DNA of 64,000 nt from SIG672 sp045605765 (GTDB lineage Bacteria; Bacillota; Clostridia; Oscillospirales; CAG-272), in the NCBI GenBank assembly GCA_045605765.1, contig JAZUQQ010000031.1, positions 1 through 64,000 of the forward strand. The letters run 5' to 3'. Positions 26,501-32,243 of this stretch are shown here, one piece after another; within the stretch, counting starts at the first letter, position 1; each line of letters starts with the position of its first letter. The position numbers and the translations under genes are program-made. The notes under the pieces were generated by a model. It worked only from the letters and a program-made list of their open reading frames with translations. It was not told where the DNA came from and searched no databases.

Positions 26501-28056
26501 ACCTTATCTACGCTTCCGCAAATGGCGCAGTCGTCATTAACGGCGGTAGATTTGAGGCAGCTACTCCCGCATGGACTCTCAACCTTAAAGATGCTGACCG
26601 CGCTACTGCAAGCATCGTTGTTAACGGCGGTGAGTTCGTTAACTTTGATCCTATGAACAGCATCGCAGAAGGCAACGGCACTAACTTCGTTGCTGAGGGC
26701 AAGCATACTGCTGAGGCAAACGGCGTTTACACCATCTGCGGCAAGGCTGCTCTTGAAGCAGTTGAAAAAAATCGTGTTGAGGCTGATTGCACCAACAACG
26801 GTTCTTACGATATGGTTGTTTACTGCGAATGCGGTAAGGAACTCTCTCGCGAGACCTTCACGATTGATGCAACCGGACACAGCTACGACGCAGTTGTAAC
26901 TGAGTCCACCTGCACTGAGGCTGGATACACCACCTACACCTGCTCGGTATGCGGCGACACTTACGTTGCTGACGAAGTAGCAGCACTCGGACACAAATTT
27001 GACAATGTAATTGAAACCGTATCCGGCACCTGCGTTGACGGCGGATACACCGTTTACGAGTGTGCTTGCGGAGAAACCAATACGGTTCTGGGCGAACTTG
27101 GCACCGAACACGTTGTTGATATCAAGAACGCTAAATGGTCGGCAGACAGTGACTACCACTGGATAGTATGTGACTGCAACGCAAAGCTTGAAATGGAAGA
27201 GCACGACGCCCTTCACTGTACGATCTGTAATTTCTACAGGACTGGTATATATGTAGAAGACGGAAAGTACTACTTCATGGAATACACGGGAGAGATTCTT
27301 AAGGGCAAGTTCTACGTAACAGAAAATGCATCAAACGGACTTCTCAACGGTGCAGGCTGGTACTATGCAGATGACGTGACCGGAGAATTCCTTAACGGCT
27401 TCCATAAAGTAGAAGGAACGCTTTACTACTTCGTAAACGGACAGGGAGGAGAAAACGGAATCCAGCCTATAGAAAACGCTTACTACTGTCTTGACTGGAC
27501 CGGAGCAGTAAGAATCGGAAAGATCTACGTAACAGAAGAGTCTACAAACAACATAGAAGGCTTCGAAAAAGGCTGGTACTACACAGATACAAACGGAAGA
27601 TTCTATAATAAAGACTTCAAATATATCGAAGAAGAGGGATATACCTACTACTTCGAAAACGGACAGGGAACCTCGAACGGAGTACAGGAGATCGACGGAA
27701 AGCTTTACTGCTTCGACTGGCTCGGAAGACTCAGAGCAAACGAGGTAGACGGAAATAGAATCTATGTAACTGAAGACTCTGGAAACGGTATAGTAACCGC
27801 AGGCTGGTACTACACCGACGAAAAAGGAGCATTCTATAACGAACGTTTTGTAAAGATCGGAGAAACCACGTACTATTTCATAAAAGGTAAGGGAATCTCG
27901 AACGGAGTACATAAGATCGACGGAAAGCTTTACTGCTTCGACTGGCTCGGAAGACTCAGAACCGGAAATATTTTTATCACCGAGGATTCTACTAACGGTA
28001 AGGTAAGCACTGGTTGGCATAATACTGCTAACGATGGTTCTATTATTACCGACTAA
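23596..28056 (+). CDS. Large secreted mosaic surface protein
   Basis: 1486 residues with a signal peptide (about 1-27, SSYA|ATEV). Domains in order: two similar modules of about 200 residues of likely beta-sandwich type (28-430); Cys-rich modules with CxxC pairs, three of 27 and four of 38 residues (about 435-670); a linker; a parallel beta-helix-like domain with GG-F/NNGTF steps (about 714-1036); one more 38-residue Cys module (1095-1132); and four C-terminal units of about 75 residues with GWYY and YYF motifs, resembling cell-wall-binding repeats (about 1216-1486). No LPXTG anchor or membrane tail, so binding to the wall is likely non-covalent. An adhesin or glycan-binding role is inferred. 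The beta-helix part mostly uses GGC/GGT for Gly, while the C-terminal repeats mostly use GGA, pointing to mosaic origin. Confidence 0.85.
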   Translation: MKKLIAIILTLSFILTLIPVTFSSYAATEVILNNANKGWTANKATDRFVTDGEQEFYWKTGATDVNTWEWPVYRSESLEEGVIEAVISPSANIGILFGATGIDLVADGSGNGLDSTTKDIRFYWVAITENNGTYNLVFRKDSNAYGKYADDDADADNDVLNFKLDEKYNIDGKSDIRLRVHFKKEGYIQFYINDVASSSRTGTEWATFGNQLGMCVTTVKGYYTEENAKVGYVKEFSFNDNFYNNWTPRRGVLGVPSFIPYAQGEYQWLYQDNDQWNNPIRYNTDLDEGTITATVTKGSKTGIIFGATGLDNVNDDGSSVANAAGLKYYWANVNGNTLTLEVDSKDDKPKEPWKTVTLPISSDEADYTIKVKFSKQGDISVSVNDKEYIAVTAEDLGKAGFEIYGKEVGMMAVQVKDADVVANSVAGSVKEFTIHVCTPGAEADCDSAQTCTVCGEVINPALGHTPGAAADCENDQTCTVCGEVLTEKLGHTAGAEADCENDQTCTVCGDVIKAALGHDYDAVVTEPTCTEAGYTTYTCSVCGDSYTDDETDALAHDYDAVVTEPTCTEAGYTTYTCSVCGDSYTDDETEALGHSYDAVVTEPTCTEAGYTTYTCSVCDDSYTDDETEALGHSYDAVVTAPTCTDKGYTTYTCSVCDDSYVADEVAALGHTEGTPVRENEVPATLNAPGSYDEVVYCSVCNEELSREPKTIDQLTGAVAEIDGTYYATLAEAVANAKDGAIITLLKSVKGSGVVIDKNITIDFGGYTYTFTTPAVGSKGTTTLGFQILQNNTVVLKNGKLEVSVENKKDYAMLIQNYADLTITGMILDGTQLDRFNGYNYSYVVSVNCGTVLIENTTIIGNDEGDAYALSADKYASYAIPNVTVKNVTVTGNISVGGGNLTIESGSFKGNGSNGLIYVESGNVEINGGTFEATLGADNYSMAIWAKGGEVVINNGTFKNATDGSVRGTDLIYASANGAVVINGGRFEAATPAWTLNLKDADRATASIVVNGGEFVNFDPMNSIAEGNGTNFVAEGKHTAEANGVYTICGKAALEAVEKNRVEADCTNNGSYDMVVYCECGKELSRETFTIDATGHSYDAVVTESTCTEAGYTTYTCSVCGDTYVADEVAALGHKFDNVIETVSGTCVDGGYTVYECACGETNTVLGELGTEHVVDIKNAKWSADSDYHWIVCDCNAKLEMEEHDALHCTICNFYRTGIYVEDGKYYFMEYTGEILKGKFYVTENASNGLLNGAGWYYADDVTGEFLNGFHKVEGTLYYFVNGQGGENGIQPIENAYYCLDWTGAVRIGKIYVTEESTNNIEGFEKGWYYTDTNGRFYNKDFKYIEEEGYTYYFENGQGTSNGVQEIDGKLYCFDWLGRLRANEVDGNRIYVTEDSGNGIVTAGWYYTDEKGAFYNERFVKIGETTYYFIKGKGISNGVHKIDGKLYCFDWLGRLRTGNIFITEDSTNGKVSTGWHNTANDGSIITD
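24907..25146 (+). repeat. Three 81-base coding repeats
   Basis: Units start at 24907, 24988 and 25069. Each encodes a PGAEADCENDQTCTVCGEV-like module ending in LGH. The nucleotide sequences are close to identical in their first two thirds, pointing to recent duplication. Confidence 0.9.
25147..25602 (+). repeat. Four 114-base coding repeats
   Basis: Units start at 25147, 25261, 25375 and 25489. Each gives 38 residues of the form HxYDAVVTEPTCTEAGYTT followed by YTCSVCxDSY. They are nearly identical at DNA level and could recombine to change copy number. A fifth copy lies at 26878-26991, beyond the beta-helix domain. Confidence 0.92.
26878..26991 (+). repeat. Distant fifth copy of the 114-base repeat
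   Basis: This 38-residue module almost matches the units at 25147-25602, with Pro changed to Ser in the TCTEAG segment's lead. It sits about 1.3 kb downstream, so the beta-helix segment is flanked by direct repeats. That arrangement would allow loss or exchange of the beta-helix domain by recombination. Confidence 0.88.
27240..28053 (+). repeat. C-terminal wall-binding-like repeats
   Basis: About four units of roughly 75 residues each carry GWYYTD, a YYF strand, an NGV-IDG-LYCFDW step and an IYVTE/IFITED step. The DNA starting at 27673 and at 27898 is almost identical for some 60 bases, 225 bases apart. The pattern resembles choline- and cell-wall-binding repeats, though the Cys in LYCFDW is unusual for them. 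Confidence 0.8.
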
Positions 28057-28074
28057 GTCTTAAATCTCAAAAAC

Positions 28075-28108
28075 ATTTTACCCCATCCTAACTAGGGTGG
28101 GGTAAAAT
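28075..28108. terminator. Terminator after the surface protein gene
   Basis: ATTTTACCCCATCCT pairs with AGGGTGGGGTAAAAT across a short loop, with one mismatch, 18 bases after the stop codon. The T run after it is short. Confidence 0.75.
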
Positions 28109-28133
28109 TATGCGAGAATTTCAATATTAACTG

Positions 28134-28162
28134 TTGAATATCATAACTTGCTGTGCTATAAT
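28134..28162 (+). promoter_or_regulatory. Promoter of the flavodiiron-rubredoxin pair
   Basis: TTGAAT (28134-28139) and TATAAT (28157-28162) are spaced by 17 bases, about 44 bases before the start at 28206. No clear Rex or PerR operator was seen around it. Confidence 0.75.
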
Positions 28163-28205
28163 ATTGTATATTAATTTAAAGTTTATGTGGAGAGTAGTAG
28201 GTGTT

Positions 28206-29354
28206 ATGTATATAACGAAAGACATAAAGTATATCGGAGTCAACGATCATAATATAGATCTGTTTGAGGGACAGTATGATGTGCCAAACGGTATGTCATA
28301 CAACTCCTATGCGATAATAGACGATAGAGTTGCTATAATGGATAGCGTCGACGCTTCTTTTGGCGACGAGTGGCTTGCCAATATTAATAGAGTACTAGGA
28401 AACAGAGAACCAGACTATCTTGTAGTACAACACATGGAGCCTGATCATTCGGCAAATATAGTAAGCTTTGCAGATGCTTATCCGAATGCCAAAATAGTTT
28501 CGTCTGCAAAGGCATTTGTAATGATGAAAAACTTTTTCGGAACAGATTTTTTTGATAGACGTGTAGTTGTCGCACAGGGTGACAAACTCTGTCTCGGACA
28601 TCACGAACTCACTTTTGTGGCCGCGCCGATGGTGCATTGGCCTGAGGTCATAGTGACCTACGATAGTACGGATAAGGTGCTTTTCTCGGCAGACGCGTTC
28701 GGTAAATTCGGCGCACTTGACATCGATGAAGATTGGGCGTGCGAGGCAAGACGTTATTATATCGGGATCGTTGGCAAGTACGGAACACAAGTTCAGGAGC
28801 TTCTTAAAAAGGCGGCGGCACTCGATATTCAGATCATTTGTCCGCTTCACGGACCTGTACTCAGTGAAGATCTTGGATACTATCTCGGTTTTTATAACAC
28901 TTGGTCGAGCTACGCAGTCGAGGAAGAGGGTGTTGTTATCGCATATACCTCTGTTTACGGAAATACGAAGAAGGCAGTTTACGCCCTTACGGAAAAACTC
29001 AAAGAAAAGGGCATCAAGGTTACAGTAAACGATCTTGCTCGTTGCGATATGGCAGAAGCGGTCGAGGACGCTTTCCGTTACAGTAAGCTTGTTCTTGCGA
29101 CTACGACCTATAACGGCGATATTTTCCCGTATATGCGCCAATTTATCGACCATCTGATCGAGCGTAATTATCAAAACAGAACGGTTGCGTTCATCGAAAA
29201 CGGTAGCTGGGCACCTCTCGCGGTAAAGAAAATGAAGGGTATGCTTGAAAACAGCAAAAACCTCGCTTATGCCGAAACTACGGTGAAAATTATGTCTGCG
29301 ATGAACGAGGAAAACATGAATCAGATCGAAGCTCTCGCAAACGAGCTTTGCTGA
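28206..29354 (+). CDS. Flavodiiron protein (oxygen/NO reductase)
   Basis: 382 residues. The N-terminal metallo-beta-lactamase-like domain carries the diiron ligands: HMEPDH at 76-81, His in MVHWPE, Asp in SADAFGKFG, and His in CPLHGPVL. The C-terminal flavodoxin domain starts about residue 250 with AYTSVYGNTKKA. These enzymes reduce O2 to water, or NO to N2O, with electrons from rubredoxin. The rubredoxin gene follows directly. I chose the ATG at 28206; an ATG at 28185 adds seven codons but has no ribosome site. Confidence 0.95.
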   Translation: MYITKDIKYIGVNDHNIDLFEGQYDVPNGMSYNSYAIIDDRVAIMDSVDASFGDEWLANINRVLGNREPDYLVVQHMEPDHSANIVSFADAYPNAKIVSSAKAFVMMKNFFGTDFFDRRVVVAQGDKLCLGHHELTFVAAPMVHWPEVIVTYDSTDKVLFSADAFGKFGALDIDEDWACEARRYYIGIVGKYGTQVQELLKKAAALDIQIICPLHGPVLSEDLGYYLGFYNTWSSYAVEEEGVVIAYTSVYGNTKKAVYALTEKLKEKGIKVTVNDLARCDMAEAVEDAFRYSKLVLATTTYNGDIFPYMRQFIDHLIERNYQNRTVAFIENGSWAPLAVKKMKGMLENSKNLAYAETTVKIMSAMNEENMNQIEALANELC

Positions 29355-29387
29355 ATATAAAATATAATTTATATGGAGGAAAACGAA

Positions 29388-29546
29388 ATGAAATACGTAT
29401 GTGATGTTTGTGGCTGGGAATATGACGAGGCAGTCGGCGATCCCGACAACGGAATTGCGGCAGGCACGAAATTCGAGGATCTTCCCGATGATTTTGAGTG
29501 TCCTCTCTGCGGTGTCGGCAAGGACAGCTTCAGTAAAGCTGAGTAA
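29388..29546 (+). CDS. Rubredoxin
   Basis: 52-residue iron protein with the two metal motifs CDVCG (Cys5, Cys8) and CPLCG (Cys38, Cys41). GGAGG lies ten bases before the ATG at 29388. It follows the flavodiiron gene by 33 bases and is its probable electron donor. Electrons would reach it from an NADH:rubredoxin reductase that is not in the window. Confidence 0.95.
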   Translation: MKYVCDVCGWEYDEAVGDPDNGIAAGTKFEDLPDDFECPLCGVGKDSFSKAE

Positions 29547-29552
29547 CAAATG

Positions 29553-29580
29553 AAAATCGGCAGGTTTTCCTGCCGATTTT
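29553..29580. terminator. Terminator after rubredoxin
   Basis: AAAATCGGCAGG and CCTGCCGATTTT close a four-base loop and are followed by T's. It lies between convergent genes and probably serves both. Confidence 0.9.
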
Positions 29581-29586
29581 ATTTTT

Positions 29587-30207
29587 TTAGTTTACATATA
29601 ACCCGCCTGCATCGTGATTACGAAGATTTGGATTCTCCATTTCACCAAGTAAGCCCGACAGGGTGTAGAGGGTCATTCCTGCAATTACCCCACCGTTATC
29701 CAAGATACTTTCTTTGGATACTCGACCGATGTGTACTTCTTTACAAGTGGGATTTAGTAGGAGTATGTTGCATACCGATTTTAGATACCACTCATCCCGA
29801 AAGCACGCTCTGAAATTATAATTTGGAATTTTGCGAGTCTTGGAATCCCGATAATCAAGACTGCTACCATTATAAAATCTTCCGGCACCGAATGGCGAAA
29901 ATACAAAAATAAAATTGCGCACATAGAATGAGTTCTCATCAGGGAAGATCAAATACTGGCTCCGTTTGCGCATTCCGAATAGCTTTACTGCATAGACGGT
30001 ATCGGGAGTTTCGATATAAAAATCGCAGTTTTTTCCAAGCCGATGGGCAAACATCCAAAATCTGTGCGTTGGATATGTTTTATATCCTTTTCTACGGCAA
30101 AGCTTTTTGATCTTACTCGCGCATTTCAATCGCTTGAAAAAGCAACGGATATACGGAAAAAACACAATAAGAGCGATAATACCTATCAGTACATACCAAA
30201 ATTCCAT
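29587..30207 (-). CDS. Membrane-anchored protein coupled to a sigma factor, NERD-like
   Basis: 206 residues. One N-terminal membrane helix (about 4-22, WYVLIGIIALIVFFPYI) is followed by a basic stretch and a soluble domain. The segment NCDFYIETPDTVYAVKLFG (about 59-77) resembles the D...(E)xK core of nuclease-related (NERD) folds, but the usual Glu of the ExK is Ala. The ATG directly follows the sigma factor's TAA, so translation is coupled. It might be an anti-sigma or signal partner, or a degenerate nuclease. No family was firmly recognised. Confidence 0.75.
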   Translation of the reverse strand: MEFWYVLIGIIALIVFFPYIRCFFKRLKCASKIKKLCRRKGYKTYPTHRFWMFAHRLGKNCDFYIETPDTVYAVKLFGMRKRSQYLIFPDENSFYVRNFIFVFSPFGAGRFYNGSSLDYRDSKTRKIPNYNFRACFRDEWYLKSVCNILLLNPTCKEVHIGRVSKESILDNGGVIAGMTLYTLSGLLGEMENPNLRNHDAGGLYVN

Positions 30208-31869
30208 TTACATATCCTTCTTTCGGTAAGCAATGTAGATCAGCGGTGTTTTGCCAACGACCACAGGGTAAGGCAAAAGCTCCTTGTTCACGATTGCGAG
30301 AAGCTGCGCTTTTGCATACGCCCCCATCGCGCCCGCATAAACGAAATATTCTGCTTCATCCACATGCTTGGGAACGCGGTTCTTGGTCTTTGTCCAAAGC
30401 TTGCGCAGATCATCGGAAAGCAGATCAAAAAGTTCCTTTTTGATCACTTCGCAAACGGGATTCCAATGCTTTGTTACTTCAGTGAAAGGCAATGCCGGAA
30501 TATCCAATTTGATCTCGCCGTCCGCACCGCGCTTTAATATGCCGAGTTTTTCAAATTCGGGGATCAGTTCATACAACAGCTCGTTGTCGGTTTTGACGTT
30601 GCAAGGCAGAAAGGATGCATAGAATCGCAGAATGCTCTGCAAGGAGCATCTGTATTTGAACTGATTGTATGCCCAGTGCGCATCCCCGAAAAGCGATTGA
30701 CAATCAAACATTTGACAATCAAACTTGCCGTCATTATTCGCGCTGTATCCGACATATACGGGACCGGATCCATCGTATGGGTTATCTCGCTTTTGATTGT
30801 GTTCGTAAACGGTTACCGTCGCAAGCCATCTGCCTGCATCAGGACGGTCAGGCGGTTGCTTAGGCGTATGCTCCAAATCGGGACGGCTCCTCTGTAAAAC
30901 ATCGTGTAACATCTGATTCATCACAAACAAAAGTATGGTTGCTTTTTGCTTATCGGACATTTCAGCAAGATCATCACGTTGTGTCAAAGGCTCAATGTGT
31001 TTCCAAACAATCTCCCATACGCGAGAAGCGTATTTGTCTGCAAGTTTTTCTTGGGCAGGGATATCGCCAAAGGCATCCTCGTATCTTTGCACGAAGCAAC
31101 GGGTATAGACAAGTCCACCCGCAGTTCTGCCCATCAGCTCGCCTCGGATTAAAACATCAATGATGGGTTCAATATATGCGCTGGGCATACCCATAGTATC
31201 GGCAATACCGCGCACCGACACGGGATTTTCATATGCCAAATTCAAGATGTTGGCTTCAATATCCGAGCGCATAAGTGAGAATGGTTCTCCGTTAAGCCCA
31301 CCGTTGCCCCATATACCAATAGAAGCTGTTTTAGGTTCGTAACTGATCTGCGAATACTTTTCCATATTTTCAAGTCCCTCTTTGATCTGATCTCTTGCCG
31401 CAGAAAGACGGGATAATACCGTTCCGCGCGGAATACCAAGCTCTTTTGAAATCTGTTCAACCGTTTGTCCGTGAACGTAGTTACGCACCGTGACCTCACG
31501 ATAAATACGGATCAGTCGTCCGATCTCACGGCGTACCGATTCATATTCCTCGCTCTTTCGCTCGGCATCTTCCTTTTCCTCGAATTCGTTGTAAGTTTCG
31601 CTGATAGCACCGTCTGAATATTCCACATATTCTGCCCTGTACTTCTCACGAAGCCATGCGTTGTATTTGTTTTTGAGAACTGCAGACACAAAGCCTTTGG
31701 GATATTCTATGTTTTCGCCCTTGCTGATTTTTACAATCAAAGCCGTAAGCGTGTCTTGCACCAAGGTATCAATGTTCGGGCAATCGTTATATTGCTTTTC
31801 GGCAAGACGATAGAGATATTCCAAATATTCGCCGCACTGCTTTTCAAAATTCTTGTCAAATCCGATCAT
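30208..31869 (-). CDS. ECF-like sigma factor with long C-terminal region
   Basis: 553 residues. Region 2 is at about 10-80 (with DTLVQDTLTALI) and region 4 at about 114-170 (helix-turn-helix TVEQISKELGIPRGTVLSRLSAARDQI). A typical ECF factor ends near residue 180. Here about 380 more residues follow, beginning with a winged-helix-like segment (SVRGIADTMGMPSAYIEPIIDVLIRGELM, about 215-245). The rest has no fold I recognise. I infer that the long part senses a signal and controls the sigma domains. It is a two-gene unit with the downstream membrane protein. Similar long factors occur in gut Clostridia, but I know of no assigned role. Confidence 0.85.
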   Translation of the reverse strand: MIGFDKNFEKQCGEYLEYLYRLAEKQYNDCPNIDTLVQDTLTALIVKISKGENIEYPKGFVSAVLKNKYNAWLREKYRAEYVEYSDGAISETYNEFEEKEDAERKSEEYESVRREIGRLIRIYREVTVRNYVHGQTVEQISKELGIPRGTVLSRLSAARDQIKEGLENMEKYSQISYEPKTASIGIWGNGGLNGEPFSLMRSDIEANILNLAYENPVSVRGIADTMGMPSAYIEPIIDVLIRGELMGRTAGGLVYTRCFVQRYEDAFGDIPAQEKLADKYASRVWEIVWKHIEPLTQRDDLAEMSDKQKATILLFVMNQMLHDVLQRSRPDLEHTPKQPPDRPDAGRWLATVTVYEHNQKRDNPYDGSGPVYVGYSANNDGKFDCQMFDCQSLFGDAHWAYNQFKYRCSLQSILRFYASFLPCNVKTDNELLYELIPEFEKLGILKRGADGEIKLDIPALPFTEVTKHWNPVCEVIKKELFDLLSDDLRKLWTKTKNRVPKHVDEAEYFVYAGAMGAYAKAQLLAIVNKELLPYPVVVGKTPLIYIAYRKKDM

Positions 31870-31988
31870 AGAGGTTCCTCCTTTCTGCCGTCATCGGCTG
31901 TTTTCACCCTATTAGTTGCAGAAAAATATGTTTGATTCGCTGTTTTAATAAAATTATATCATAAAATTGTGAATGTGTCTATAACGAA

Positions 31989-32025
31989 GCTTCCGATGAC
32001 GACTTTTTCAGTCATCATCGGAGGC
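31989..32025. repeat. Strong hairpin beside a transposon remnant
   Basis: A 16-base arm (31989-32004) pairs with 32010-32025 with one mismatch and one wobble, closing a five-base loop. No U tract follows on either strand, so a simple terminator is doubtful. It lies 22 bases from the TnpV-like remnant in the 374-base gap between the sigma factor and the ATPase gene. Confidence 0.65.
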
Positions 32026-32047
32026 TAAAGATGTTTATTTTGTTACT

Positions 32048-32122
32048 TTATTGATAAATGACCTCCCGCAACACGATTTCTTCACGATAGGTTCCACCAA
32101 GTTTTTCATACAATGTTTTCAT
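32048..32122 (-). pseudogene. TnpV-like N-terminal remnant
   Basis: A 24-residue frame begins MKTLYEKLGGTYREE, which matches from memory the start of the TnpV proteins found on Clostridia transposons, which are usually over 100 residues long. It diverges and stops after 24 codons. It suggests that a mobile element once stood here. The short match needs a search to confirm. Confidence 0.55.
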
Positions 32123-32243
32123 TACAGTATCTCCATTCAAATAATTATTTGCGATATACTGTATCGATTGTCTTTACAACTATTTTTTGAACCCTTCGTT
32201 ATCGGAGCTTATCTTAAAGCAGGTACGCTAAATTGCTTCTATT

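Noticed and set aside
26074..27216. Minus-strand frame of 380 codons inside the surface protein gene
   Set aside because: It is antisense to the beta-helix and Cys modules with no family resemblance, and is explained by the codon pattern of the real gene.
27900..28056. Sortase LPXTG anchor at the surface protein C-terminus
   Set aside because: The protein ends in a repeat unit with no LPXTG, membrane segment or basic tail.
28206..29546. Rex or PerR operator at the flavodiiron-rubredoxin promoter
   Set aside because: No inverted repeat with a convincing match was found around 28100-28205.
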